NCBI RefSeq assembly: GCF_905475395.1
Contig: NC_058339.1
Location: 51,283,172 to 51,347,171, forward strand
Reading direction: 5' to 3'
DNA: 64,000 bases
From: Chrysoperla carnea
Lineage: Eukaryota > Arthropoda > Insecta > Neuroptera > Chrysopidae
Positions 21,831 through 34,880 of the stretch are shown piece after piece. The first letter of the stretch is position 1, and every line of letters begins with the position of its first letter. A model generated the notes under the pieces. The model saw only the letters and a program-made list of their open reading frames with translations. It ran no database searches and was not told the DNA's origin. The translations under genes were made by a program, and so were the position numbers.

Positions 21831-24800
21831 TTTTTATAGGAAGATAAAAAATAGTTCAAAAGTTAAGCCACTAGTTTTTAAAATTGCCATCCCCGACCGG
21901 AAACACGTGTTCGAAAAAGGACTGAGAATTTGATATATACATACACTTTTATCTAATAAATAATTTGACTCGCCGTATAATATGTGAAATTCCAGACGCT
22001 ATTTATCTTTTTTTTCAGTTTTGGATCTTTTATCTATAATGTAAATAGCATTAAAATACCAATTTGCGTATTTTAAAAACTAATGTGAGTGGGGTCCAGA
22101 ACGATTTTTCATGGACTCATCTGTAAACTAATAAAAGCGTATTAAAAATATAAACACAAATGTTTTTTTTTTTTTTTTTTAAATAATTATATTAAAACTG
22201 TTAAAATATTTTTACTTAATTTTCAATAATTTTTGTTACATTCCAAAAAAAAGTTATTAATTATATTGTTTACAAAAAATAGACACAAAAAATCAAAAAA
22301 ATTCTTTAATGTTTTTAACAATCTTAACAGTAATCGAATACTTCCAATTTATTTATTATCATGATAATATAATATGCCTGTAATCGCTATAAAACTGACT
22401 GTATTCAGGGTTGCTAGATCTCATATTCTAGTCGTATATCCCAAACTTGTAACCTATCTATCCGACCCTACTGCTGCCTTTTTTTTTTTAATTTACCGTC
22501 TTTTAATTTAAGGGTTTTCTTCTTATAATATTTCATAAAAATATAAAAACTTGATTACTTTGATTATTGGATGCACAATCTCGAATAGCTCAAAAACAAT
22601 TTCCGTGCCAAGATTCGTGAATTAGAGTCAACAATTCTTCGGAATGTTACGGATAATGTACCATGTCAATCAGTTCTTGGTGAGGCTATGAATAATGGTC
22701 CTTTGAAAGACGATACTTTTCCACATCTTATCAAATAAATCAAGAAAATCTTTTATTCTGGTTGGGTACCTATGACCAGAAGTAAAGCATCAAAAGTTAT
22801 TCTAGTCGTGCGTAAATTATGCACCACCCTGTAGTTTCATCAATCAGTATATTATATTAGAAGTACTATCTTCTATAATGAATGTTATATGATCAATTTT
22901 TTTTTTTATAGAAAAATGTAATATTTTTAATATTGCAATTTCAAAACATTGTTTCATTAAATATTTTTCTATAAAAATAATAAAATATTGAACAAAAAAA
23001 AAAAATCTCATTATCTTCAAAATGATTTAATTATTATTTTAAAAAGATCTATATCATAATATATTAGAAATATTTTATATAATAAATAAGATTATTATGC
23101 TCATATGCGTCACTATATACGTTAGTATTTTCAATTAAATCTACTTGTACTGGGTTATATGAAAATTAGGAAAAATATATGAAAACTAGTATTATTACTA
23201 AAATATTAATAAATTATAATTAAAATAATTAATTAAAGAATTTTTCATTTTTAAAATTTAAGAAGTGACACCTTTTTTAGGCATAAAATGAATTCTACAC
23301 TTTATATTACTATTCCACAATTTTCCTACTTTAGAAAATCTACTTTTAAATAGTGTTAGGTTAAAATATTAAAATTAAGAGGATGCTTATATCAAGGAGA
23401 GAAGTTAATATCCGTTCCTGTTCAGGATATTTGATCACCTTCGATTTTTTTTGACGCACTGCAGAATTAAATTTGATAGTAGTGTTCTTTGAAAATATTA
23501 TAATTATTTAAAAAAATAAATTTTACTACAAACCTTCGAAATATAAGAGAATATTTTAAGAGAATATTTAAATTAAAGTATAATTCTCAAAAAGTAGAAT
23601 GTAAGTAGTAAAATTACGCGATAGAAATATTTTGGCGTTGAATAATTAAAAGAATAATCATTTTTTTGTTAACAACTTTATTAGATATTGGTAATTCTTA
23701 AGAAGTATTCCACCAAGTTTACGCTATCATACGTAGTGAATTTTTTGATACAATGGGCTTTAGTAATACTTTAAATTACAAATATAAATTATAAAATTCT
23801 TAAAAATAAATTAATGGATATAATCGATTCAAATTAATCTAAAATATAAAATTTTTAGTAAAAGAAATTTTTATGGATATAAGAACCATTGTTCTGTGAA
23901 CAAATAAAATTATTTAATTTTGATATTATATGAATAGAAATATCCTAAACGTAGAACAAATACAAGTATTATATTTAAAACTAATAGAAATTTTATCTAA
24001 TATAATTTCATTAAAAAAAAAAAAGTCAAATTTATTATAGAAATTTTGTATTTTTGCCAAATACCAAAAAAATGTTCTTGTGATTAGCGAATAGAGCTTT
24101 ATGCAACGTTCTAAGAATGGTACAAAAATATTTTTTAATTTAAAAAAAAAAAAAAAACAGAAATTCATCAGAAGTAGGGAAAAATAATTTCTATATTCGG
24201 TACTTTGACATAGAAACTTCGCCTACCGGTAAATCTAAGACTAGATACCGATGATTTTTTAACATTATTCAAATTACTCCAACCAATATTTCTTAAACAA
24301 TATCGATATTTGCCGTTCCTAGCTGATATTTGTATATCAACACATGGTGAAATTGATGGGAAAAAAAGCAATTTAATTTTACAACGCTTCCATCGTTAGA
24401 AAATTTTGCCCTATTCTTGATATCGCAAGACCATGACCACCAAGACCAAGATCGAAATATTAGCTTCTCTGTCTAACTCTGATCTTCATCTCCACTATTG
24501 GCCACTAACCCTCGAACTAAACATCCAACTGAAGATTTTTATTCCTTTCAAGGTTTCCATTTTCAAGAATTTTTAACATAATAACTAATAAGCTAAGAGA
24601 TTTATCTGCAATCACATCTAAAGAAAATTTTTTTTAAATATTTTAACCTTGTGACGGTAATTTTTAATTTTAGCTTGAAAATCTGATACCTCGAGAATCA
24701 CTATTCAGAACGGATTTAATCTAGCAGTATCGTTTTCGATTAACATTACCCTAAAACAATGACTTCGTGAAGCTTGAAGAACAAACTTTTATTTAATTTT

Positions 24801-25414
24801 TCCGATTTTTTATGAGAAAAATCTTTTTCAATATATGGCATGAGGTTTATATTTCGAGAATCATTATTTTAAAAATAAGAACTAACTCCAAAGCATAAGG
24901 AAGGAAGCAATAACTTTCTTCTAAGTCAACTTCCTTCTAATCAGATCGTTTACAATATGAACGCCAATGCTAAATATGTTCATTACAATATTTTATTTAT
25001 AATAAATATTTATGGACATGTGTTGTACTTTTTTTTTTTTGTTGATAATAATAAGAAAATCAATCTTAAAAATAATACCTACACTTCTCATAATATAAAG
25101 AATCAGAACATATTCCTTATATTATATATTTATATTTAAAAAAATAAGAAACTTAATTATACATAACATGTCTGTTATATACTATATACTATAGGATATA
25201 TTGATTGCATGATGGCCCAATAATTATCGACAATTATACCGTGACGAATACACTGTTATTATATGATCGTCGACTTTATATATGAGATTCTGATGTCCAT
25301 ATAGTATATATACATTTTGTATACCTATCGACTTATTTGAATAGATGAGATGAGATGGGCTTTTATTCTATTTTCTTGATTATATTGTTGTACAATTAAG
25401 CTGATAAAAAGTTC
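21831..25414. other. Gene-free AT-rich stretch
   Basis: No supported gene. Around 22590-22740 the + strand keeps an open frame reading IRELESTILRNV through MNNGPLKDD to a stop, which could be a worn transposase C-terminus, but I cannot place it. T- and A-runs lie near 22160 and 24140. Confidence 0.4.
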
Positions 25415-25433
25415 AACCTACCTCATCTTTAAA
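25415..25433 (+). repeat. Imperfect target duplication, left copy
   Basis: AACCTACCTCATCTTTAAA here matches AACCTACCTAATCTTGAAA at 25892-25910 at 17 of 19 positions. The two flank the Jockey-like fragment. Confidence 0.6.
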
Positions 25434-25891
25434 AATTAAAAGGGCCAATCTTAGATGGAGGGAGGAACGTACTTATGCTACTACAAGACAGATATGGTCT
25501 GAGTACAATCGCAGGCATTCCGAAGATCTTATGTCACTTTCAAGGGCCTCTATTCGCAAAATTGTTGTGGCTATTACAGGACACTGGTTGGGCAGCAGGC
25601 ATGCTGAAGGCCTGGGCCTGGCGGTGTATCACGACAACTGCAGGAGCTGTCTCAGTGGTGAGGAGGAGGAGTCAATATCTCATCTTCTCTGTCACTGTTC
25701 AGCTCTTGTCATGAGGAGATGGACTTCTCCGACCTGGAATCCATCGACGTCAAAGCTCTCCTGCTGTTCTTAAACAGCTCCAAATGGTTCATGAAGTAGT
25801 GGCCAGGGATGAGCCAACCCTCTTTCGGTATCACAACGGACCCTATGGTCTAAGTGTATCCCACCCCAGGACAGCCACTCTAACCTAACCT
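25434..25891 (+). mobile_element. Jockey-like non-LTR retrotransposon, dead 3' fragment
   Basis: The frame starting at 25441 reads RANLRWREERTYATTRQIW, then IVVAITGHWLGSRHAEGLG and CRSCLSGEEEESISHLLCHC. This resembles the region after the RT domain in Jockey-type ORF2 proteins, with a TGH motif and a Cys/His pattern ending HLLC.C. The frame shifts near 25711-25722 and continues as DFSDLESIDVKALLLFLNSS to a TAG at 25797-25799, a typical C-terminal end. A non-coding tail finishes with TAACC repeats. It is 5'-truncated and frameshifted, hence inactive. The imperfect 19-base flanking repeat suggests an older insertion than the R1-type element. Confidence 0.8.
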
Positions 25892-26050
25892 AACCTACCT
25901 AATCTTGAAACTTTGCTTCGTCAATATGTATTTGAACTGCTCGCGCTTTGGGTGATTGCCGAATTTGAACAAAAAAATTCCCCGGTAAATTGCACAAATC
26001 TTACGAAAATTCGACCATGACCAAGATATATCTAGGATTTTTGGTAGAGC
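25892..26050. other. Right duplication of the Jockey-like fragment and short spacer
   Basis: Positions 25892-25910 are the second, slightly diverged target copy. The remaining 140 bases up to the next transposon hold nothing I recognise. Confidence 0.5.
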
Positions 26051-26621
26051 TTAAATGTGGTCTTCGTACGCAGTCGCTAAAACCAACCAAGCAACAATGA
26101 AAATGAAGCTCATAACTTCATGAATGCAGATGAAAAATAAGAATACAATAATAACAAATTTTTCAGTTTTCAATATTTTGAAAATTACTCCAGATATCGA
26201 AAATTTTTTTTCTTACTTTTTGTCTTATATTGTCAAGTTATGACATAATTCACCATCAAAATTGAAAAAATATATTTTTTTAATTTTTGTCCCCACTACC
26301 GTGCTCATACATCCTTAATTAGTTGGGCACAACGGTTTTTTTTGTTTTCGATAATTTATTAAGGTTTTAACTTTAATTTAAATAGTTTTTTTATTTTATT
26401 TCCACCGACTAGTTTTGGAAAAATCTATGAAAACATATTATCCATCTACCATTTCCCCATAAGACCAATGTTAAATATGCCTAATTTTGAAGTAATTTAT
26501 TTATTTAAATAATCGGGTCACGGGGACCTAAAATTTTCAGAATTGATTTAGACTTAGTCTAACTTCATATAAAAAAACAAGCCTTTTATCCGAAATTGCC
26601 CTTACGCTCGTACATTCTTAA
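26051..26621 (+). mobile_element. Non-autonomous TIR transposon, TTAA-flanked family, copy 2
   Basis: It is a direct-orientation relative of 6536-7123. It begins TTAAATGTGGTCTTCGTACG and ends with the complement of TTAAGAATGTACGAGCGTAA. Shared interior strings include AAAATTACTCCAGATATCGA, CCACTACCGTG, CACCGACTAGTTTTGG/CACTCACTAGTTTTGG and GAAATTGCCC near the right end. The left terminus is more diverged than the right. It has no coding capacity. Confidence 0.65.
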
Positions 26622-27688
26622 ATGAGGGGACACAAGGGTACAACACGGAAATTGTTCGGATAGGTAGTAAATAAACCACGAAATTATAGATTTGTTTAAC
26701 CTAGATAGATGGTTCAATTTTTTCCCATCAAAAATGTACATACTTAGAACTAAAACTAATATTGCTTTGTTGATATGCCTGTGTTGTCTAAGAAAGAAAA
26801 AAAAATAAAAATAAAAATTGGATATTGTATAAAAATATGATCGTAGAATAGAATAGATAAATTGTGGATGGATGGATTTTATACACAGAATTTGTTTAAA
26901 TTCTAGGTATAAAGTTAGTTAGATGATTGAGTAGAATATACTCAACGTTAAGTCGTGGTCTCCGTGGATGAATGTTATATGTTTGTTATATTCTGTTTCG
27001 ATTGAAATGGGTTATATTATTGTGTTTTATATTATTGGGGGAGATATACAACTCTCAGTCTTTTAAGATGTGGGTTGGATTGTTAATATTCTATTCTATT
27101 ATAAAATGTGTATATATATATCTATTTTATCGAAGAACAATCTTTATAGTTATATACTAAAAATTATTACAAGACTATTACTACACTATTATAAAACATG
27201 CGTATATATAGGATTGGTCTTTTACAGAATGTTTCAATGGTATTTATTGTTTATCGGGCCCTATTTTTAGTCTAGGTATCGGAGGGAGGGAACGTAAATA
27301 TCTAGAAATATCACTGATGTATAAAAGTCATCGAAACAGTCTCCAATAATATAAATTTATAATAATATTTACGATTACAGTTTTGTTATAACTGGACGAA
27401 GTTAGTCAAGAATCAAGACTAAATTTTTCCAATAGTAACTTAGTTTTCGATATACTTGAAAGAAAATGTTTATTTAGGTTTATGTAGATTTAAAAATATA
27501 ATTATTATGAAGATTTAAAAATAAAAGAAAGGAAACCCAACTCCAAATTTGATGATAATTTGGATAAATACGAAAATATAGGATAAAAACGATCAAAAGT
27601 AATCATAAAAAGTAAAATTTACCTACAAATTTGGTACCGAAACTTGTTTATTAAATTTACAAGTTTGGTACTAAATTTAAGTACAATA
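26622..27688. other. Gene-free AT-rich stretch
   Basis: No supported gene. Two overlapping open frames at about 26972-27270 contain runs of hydrophobic codons that follow from T-rich composition. I see no protein motif. Confidence 0.4.
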
Positions 27689-28178
27689 AAAATAGTCAGT
27701 CATGGGACCTGTCGACGGAAATGAAAACTTGAAACAATGGAATAATTGGCCTTCGGCCTGGCTGGAACCTCGCATATATCGGCTGTGGAGCTTGCATTAA
27801 TCTCTGATAATAACCAATTCACAAAATCTGAATGATATAATAAATAATACCCCAATACTATTAAAATAGATGTTCACTATTCTAGATAAATATGATGGGA
27901 GCGTAAATAAATTCATTTGAATAGTAAGATGTAATGTAATATATTATTTATATGCGTTTTCACCATTTATTTCATGGGTTTTAATTTTTTTTGCGGAACT
28001 CTCAAAAATATTTTGTAAGAGACCGAATTGTGAATCTAAACCATCCTCGCATTCACTTGAACACACACAAAAAATTTCATCAAAATCAGTCCATCCGTTT
28101 AGGAGAAGTTCAATTACAAACCCGAGTTCCATGATTTTTGTTCACCCTAAAAAGTGCTCAACATGCCAAAAGAAGTTT
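27689..28178 (-). repeat. Older dispersed repeat, copy B (empty-site copy)
   Basis: Its reverse complement aligns with 17653-17890, 18213-18405 and 21756-21830 as one continuous block, without the pogo-like MITE and without the R1-type retrotransposon. It therefore documents both insertion sites in the other copy. It includes the small palindromic MITE-like hairpin at 27887-27975 (TATGATGGGAGCGTAAATAA against TATGCGTTTTCACCATTTAT). It has no credible protein. Confidence 0.75.
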
Positions 28179-29642
28179 TCACTTCAATAATATTTTCTTG
28201 CATAATAACTGCATGTCAGATTTCGGCTTTCAGGAATACCAAGCCTTTTGATGATAAAATTTGCAAATATTTCCTTTTTGTAATATTGGGCAGATACAGG
28301 CAATCAATAAAGAAGATGAAAAAGTGGAATAATTAAAGATTTAAACAAAAAAAATCTTGTAAAGTACCATGTAATTACACCTCAATATAAATAATTAGTC
28401 AGCGACAAAAATATAACTTTTCCCTTCAAAGCAAGTTTGCTGAAATGCCGTCCACTCTTTAAAGTGATTGTAAATAGTAGACACGCATTAAAAAAATATT
28501 ACAGTGTTCATAAAAAATGTGCCCAAAATAAAAGTTACGTAGCGATTAATTTTCGATCCTCGTCAAAAATTGGGATGTTATAAGTTTCAAACGTCTACCT
28601 TTCTATTATTTGTAGTTTCGTTTGCTACTTGTGCATGAATCTGATGAATAATAAAAATGTGGTAGCGCTGGGGTGAGTACATACAATAAAATTTCTACAT
28701 ATGAATGTATTATTTTTCAGTATTCCCTATAAAAAATATATTTATTTTTAACACTGGTCGAAAAAACTTTTGCTTATTTTACACTGTTTTTAAATTTTTG
28801 CAAATCTCACTTGCTAATCATATCCACAATATATACAATACTTATTTGCCGAATGTAAGCCAATTTGACGTTAACAGCTTTGTCTTTAAAACAAAAACAA
28901 AGCTATATTTGTCTATGTAGACATAATTTCATGTTACCAGACTGTTTCCTTACGAAACATGAAATTATTTTCTTACGTATCATTTTTTTTCCAAATTAAA
29001 GACCATCTGCTTTCATTAAAAATGACTTCCTTTTATTTCAAGTCTAAGTAAACAATCATGTTAAAAACATCTTGAACTTTTAGGTAGATATGGCACCATT
29101 TTTATGGTAAATATAGGGCCCAAAATTAACCATCATATATATGATTTTGTAGACTATACTCTGTCCGATATCCTATCACAGCTGTAACAAAATAAAAAAC
29201 ATACCAACTAAGTTTACAGGCATCTTTTTATTTGTCAGACTGAATGAAATAGGAATGGAATTTTTTATTTTTGTGCATCTGCAATAGGGAAAAATACTCT
29301 TTTAGAGACAAGCTTTTATTGCACTAAAAAGTAGAAAATAATTTTTCTTATGAATTACTAACACATGCCTATTTGTAAAAGCTAGACGCGAATCAATTTA
29401 AAATATCAAAATTAACTATTTTCTAGTGAATACTTTCAAAAGAAGTAGAAATGTGTGTATTCAAGACGCTCGCGCTGGTGTGAAATAACTCATAAGATCA
29501 CTCGAAGACGTTGACGAAATAACAATTTTGTATGAATTGTGTATAGACTTTTGTGGGAAGATTATAGCCATTTAATCGACCTAGTGAGCAAAAAATTTGT
29601 ATCATTTTGCAAAAGTTCGAGGAAACTGTAAACATTGAAGAT
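28179..29642. other. Gene-free AT-rich stretch
   Basis: No supported gene, tRNA or complete element. Short open frames here lack motifs and conserved-looking codon use. Confidence 0.4.
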
Positions 29643-29870
29643 ACGCCATTGGATTTCTTTTTGTGAGGTTTTCTTAAGAGTTGCATCTATATCAACAAAC
29701 CTGCAACCTTGGAGCACCTAAAATCTAGCATCCACCAAGTGATAACCGAAATAATCCCACAAAAAATTTCGAAGTCATAGATTACCTCGAACGAAAAAAC
29801 TGCTGCAGAAGGTCCAGAGGTTGCCTGGATATATTTAATATTCGATAAATAAAAATATAACTAAGATAAT
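29643..29870 (+). pseudogene. Decayed mariner/Tc1-like transposase 3' fragment
   Basis: The + strand from 29643 reads TPLDFFL, a stop in place of Trp, then GFLKSCIYINKPATLEHLKS and SIHQVITEIIPQ. This is the C-terminal catalytic pattern of mariner/Tc1-type transposases. Frame breaks follow. It is the same kind of fragment as 15870-16150 on the other strand, and is not functional. Confidence 0.6.
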
Positions 29871-32039
29871 ATTATAACTATAACTCAATTTGGATCGTCC
29901 TTTAATTTAGACTAAAGTACAAGTATCGTTGATTATTCAACTGGTTACCACACTGGGAACAATAATAATCACATATGAAAGGTACAATCATTTAATAATA
30001 ATCTGTACGCTATGTAACACACACTGTAGTATAAGATTCACCCAACATTTACCTGTAATGTTTACCTGTCCTCATGTGAAGATGAGAATAGCACGGCCAT
30101 GCCACAGTCCATATATACTCACTCGCCAGTTCCAGTATTAATACCACAATCTCTCCTGATATTAGAGTTGTTTTTATAATATTGTGGGAGGAGAAATTAT
30201 ACTATACACTAAAAACTTTGTTTTTTTTTTTTTTTTTTAAATATTATTGAATGCAAATGATTTGTATATTGCCAAAACATTTAAACTCTGGATTCGATTA
30301 TTGTGCGTTCATCATTTTTTAAAGTGTGTTTAAATTTTTCGAGGTGTTAGTTTTTTTCCTAAAAATGCTTTCCCGTTCGAAAATAGTTTCTTAGAGTTGA
30401 TTGTAAAAAAGTGCGCCTTTTTTGTTTTGTTTACTAAATATATTATGTGATTTTTTTAAGAAGGCGGTAAGCATTTGTGTTTTTTTTTCAATAATTTATC
30501 CAATTTTTCCCTACTTACAAAATTTTCTGTTAATTTTTAATGGACTGAAAAACTTGAAAAATAAAATCGTTAATAATTAAAGTAAATTTTTTAATTAATC
30601 TATAATAAGCGCCCTTTTTATTGAAATATGGACCAGAAATTATAAAATAATTTTTAAATGCTCTGCAAAATAAATGAATGTAAAAAAGCTTGGATGTAAT
30701 AGTTTAATTATTTTGAACTTTAAAATTTAATTTAAACTATTTTCATTTCTACTTTAAAAAATTTTTCTGATTGCTTTCATCAAATTTGAAATATTTGTTT
30801 TAAAAAGTAATTTTAAAATAAATATACTTACATAGATTTTCAATATTTTTATACTTACACTAAAATTAAAACAGTTTTTGAAAAATAAAATTTTTCGTTT
30901 AATTATTTATTTGACGTAAATACACATGTGCCGTCATAAACAGATGATAATTAATTCTGTCATTTTACCTGTAATTTTCATATTTTACTAATTATGGAAG
31001 ATAAAAAATAGAAGAAACCTCGAAAAAATTAGCACTTAAAGTCTCCTGTGATAGAAGCTGTAGCTATGCTGAGGTCATCGTTATGGGTTATATATGACCA
31101 AAAATATTTTTTTTTGTCTACTACTTCTTAAATATTAGAGATTCGCAACTTTTATAATTATCATGTTTTCTCTAAAATTGACGATGGTGTTTAGAACCAA
31201 TATAAAAATAATTAGTTTTCTTTTATCCAAATTGTCGTTTTAAATGCCAGAAAAATTATAAAATTAAATTCATTTTTAAAATCAACTCGATATTGCTACT
31301 GTCTTATTTTATTATTTTATAATTGTTTCAATATTAATATATTAAAAATTCAGATATTTATCTACTATGTATAACCAGCGGGAGGCCTTTACGCCCTCCT
31401 TGAGCGTAAATTTAATTTTGAGTCTATGGAATTTTTTTTTCTTTTGAAAAAACATTCACACTTTTGCAAAAAATAAATAAATAAAAATTCTTTTACAATT
31501 CTTAAGTTTATATATACTCAAATAGAAATTAGAAACTCGTATTTTTTGTTTAAAAAATAAATATATAAAACTCTTTAAAATTATTTCTAATTATCAGATC
31601 TACACAAGTGTAAAGCCCCACGGCTAGTTTTTTGATTGATTTTTTTTTTATAAAAATCTCTTCAGTATTATCTCCCCTTTTTCTAATTTAAAATATCAAA
31701 TGGCAGATGTTTTTAAAAAAGAATTATTTTTTTCAAAAAAGAATTTTTTTTAAAAATGTTTATAAGGTGTTGAATCAAAATGGGTTAAAATTGGATTTTC
31801 TGAAATGAAATTAATGTCTTATCAAGTATCTTAATCAATAAAATTGTTTAGAAAACCCGCCTATTCAACAAACAAACAAAAATAATTTTTTCTTAAAATT
31901 ACTCTCTTTAAAAACATCTTTTTACCATGTAATACAACCCAAGCACTTACGAAATGAGGTTTTCTAGAATTGGTAACTGTAGTGTTATGTAAAAATACAC
32001 AATGAAGAAAATTTGTTTACTTGAAATACCTTTTTAACT
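29871..32039. other. Gene-free AT-rich stretch
   Basis: No supported gene. A T-run of about 18 lies near 30221-30238. A short GC-richer island near 31375-31405 (CCAGCGGGAGGCCTTTACGCC) may be a repeat end, but no partner was found in the window. Confidence 0.4.
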
Positions 32040-32300
32040 CCCGACTAAAAAGAGGAGTTTATAAAAGAGAAGTTTAACGTGTCAGTGTACGTGTGTGTCT
32101 GTTTGTGGCATCGTTGAACCGATTTTGATTTTTTTTAAGACTATTGGATCGAGCGAGTTAAAGGCTCCGTATCCAATAACAACTAGAAAAGTGAAGATGA
32201 CCTTACAACGGATGCGCAAATTTTCTTGAAACATAGTTAAAAACACTCTCGATCAAACAACCAATTAAAAGAAATCGGAACGCTCATTTAAGACCTAGGC
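32040..32300 (+). repeat. Interspersed repeat fragment with GTGTGTGTCTGTTTGTGGCATCG motif region
   Basis: Around 32042-32140 the string TAAAAAGAGGAGTTTATAA is followed by GTGTGTCTGTTTGTGGCATC and ACCGATTTTGATTTTTTT. This order is typical of a broad class of insect interspersed repeats. I cannot name the family and found no clear ends. Confidence 0.35.
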
Positions 32301-34369
32301 AGAAAAACTCAAGAGATTATGAAATTTTTTTTATTTCAAAAAATGCTTAAATAATATGAGATTTTGTTATACCTAGATATGGAATAAGAATTTGTCCTTG
32401 TAGGTCATATAGGTTCTTATTTACCCTTAACTAAAAGTAGGCATTTAATTGTTATTTTTTTGTAATTATCTCACAGCGAGGTTTTGATAATCAGCAATAA
32501 GCAGTTACATAAAAATAATACAACAAAAATTCATTAAACCATTTATGAATAAACCTGAAATTTCTTAGTAATTAGAGAAAGTTAAAAAATTTATTTATAA
32601 AAAAAATTTTAAGTAGTAAGAAAATGTGTTGATTATAATTTAATTTTTTTGTTTTTAATTAAAACAAAATATCTGTATTTTAAAGTAGGTAAATTTTTTC
32701 GTTTTATTTTTTTATTTTTATATTTTTTTTGTATTTATTAAAAATTAAATAAATTATATGTAGTTCATATGTCTACTATAATTATATTTGTAGAAAGTTA
32801 CAAATATTAAACTTTAAGTTAATTAATTAATTAAAAAAATCGGACAAAAAAGAATTTATTTATTTTAGCACGGAGTAATCAAGTAATTTGTTTTTTTTTT
32901 TAATTTTAATTTTTTACCCGTTGAAATCAGAAAATTCAACTTAAAAACTTGATAATATTTTTCTAATCCACATAAATTTTTTCACTTGCTTTGAATTAAT
33001 TAAATTATTCTTAAAGAAGCAGTCTCATGCGTGTGTTTATATTAAAAAAACGTATAAATCAAAGGTCATACAAAATTTTTCTGTGCCTAGGTGTATTAAA
33101 AAAAAAAAAAAAAAAACTAGCAAATTGTCTTGATACATTTGTTTAAAAAGAAATTGTTTTAAAGAAAATAATTTTCCGCCAAAACAGTATTTTTGGTGTA
33201 TTACCTTATTACATAAAAGTAAAATGTAACCCACATCAAAAATGTAAAATATAGATTCTTTTTTACTTTTATGCCTGAATAATTCAACCATTATTGAATT
33301 ATTTCACAACAATTCATATTCAATATCGCGCTAATGTTTACAATAACAAAAATTACTTATTTTTGTTACATCTGTGATAAATCAAGAATACTATACAGAA
33401 ATCTTATATGCTAATTGATGTAAATGATTTTCTAAACTTTTATAATCCGAATTTTTTTCACTTAAAATTAAAAATATTAAATTTTATTACAATATAAATA
33501 AACATTTGAATATGGGTACGGTACTACAGCATACGCACGCCAGGGTTTAACCGTCTTTGAGTATACACAAACCAATGAGTGAATGATTTATTGTAGGTGA
33601 TACCTTTTTCCGAACTAATCTTTTATTTTATTTTGTACAATATTGTCTTTTGTTAAGTCTCGGTAAAAAGGAGTAAAGTTCCCTAGTTAACAATAATAAT
33701 TTAAAGAACCCCAGGAAAAAGACTGAAAGATTTTCCTTCTATTTTTCAAAACTTATTTAGGTTATAAGTAGTTTCTTGAATCAAGAAAATATTCACTAGT
33801 ACTTTTTTTTACAGTTTCGTACTAAATAATGGTTGTTTCTATATAGGTATCGAAGTATAGAAGTATCGAACATAGTACTGTTTACGGTAATATTAAAAAA
33901 TGTATCGTGTATCTGATACAACGACAATATTCCCGCGTAAGCACCTTTTCTAGAAAGGTGTTTTTGTACAAAATGTTTTTAAGCAAGGGTTTTTTTAACG
34001 TTATGCGATTAAAAAAATGCTCGTTTTGATCGTTATGCGCTAAAATTGTTTTCAATGCGTTAAAACGTTTTATCCCAGGATATTACACTTCAACAGTGTG
34101 CGTTAATTCTACATATACCTATCAATCATACGCATACGAAACAATTGACTCAATACCTTTTACATACTTAAAACCGACTAGTGATTACTATAACGTACGA
34201 TATTAGTAAAATAAATACACATGTAATGTTTGTTTTTTCAAAATATTTTTTATCCTAAGTATAATTTATAAATTAAATAACCTGAAGCAACTAATATTAT
34301 TCGTTTATATGAAGTTTAATTGTTTTAAATTTGTTTTATTAATTTTATTTTTATACAATGTATGTATGA
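32301..34369. other. Gene-free AT-rich stretch
   Basis: No supported gene. The 33840-33930 region repeats GTATCGAA/AGTATAGAAGTATCGAA locally, and an A-run of 18-20 lies near 33097. Nothing coding was recognised. Confidence 0.4.
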
Positions 34370-34880
34370 AATATATCAAGGTATACTAAGTTTAGTCTCA
34401 AGTTTGTAACGCTAAATATTGAATATAGGTGTTCATAAAATCGTCTAATTAGTCCATTTCCGGTTGTCTGCCGGTCCGCCTGCTCGTCAGTAAAGACGAT
34501 AACTCAAAAACGAAAAGAGATATCAAGCTGAAATTTTGTAGCGTGCTTAAGACATAAAAAGTGAGGTCGAGTTCGTAAATGAGCAACATAGGTCAATTGG
34601 GTGTTGGGTCCGTAGTACTTATATTGAAAACTGTTAGAGATAGAACAAAAGTGAATGTTAAAATGTTTGCTTATAAAAAAAAAACAACTTTTGTTTGAAA
34701 CTTTTTTTCGTGAACATCACTGTTTTCACCCACTGAGGAAGTATGAAGTTCTCTTTCTTTACTTACATGACGTAAAAAAACATACGATTGCGTAAGCAAC
34801 ACTGTCTATACATGGTATTTCAACAATTAACTCAATTAATTGTTAGTTTTCACTTGTTTTGGATAAGTTAAACAAAAATG
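34370..34880 (+). repeat. Dispersed repeat, copy 1 of a pair with 49235-49925
   Basis: It shares long strings with 49235-49925 in the same orientation: ATATATCAAGGTATACTAA / ATATATCCAGGTATACTAA, TTTAGTCTCAAGTTT, TAATTAGTCCATTTCCG, CAAAAACGAAAAGAGATA, ACTTTTGTTTGAAAC and TTTCAACAATTAAYTCAATYAATTG. It is non-coding. The other copy has extra sequence in its right half. It is probably a long interspersed repeat of unknown class. Confidence 0.65.

Noticed and set aside
25878-25900. TAACC repeats read as an interstitial telomere tract
   Set aside because: Only about three units are present and they sit exactly at the 3' end of a retrotransposon fragment, so they are better read as its tail.
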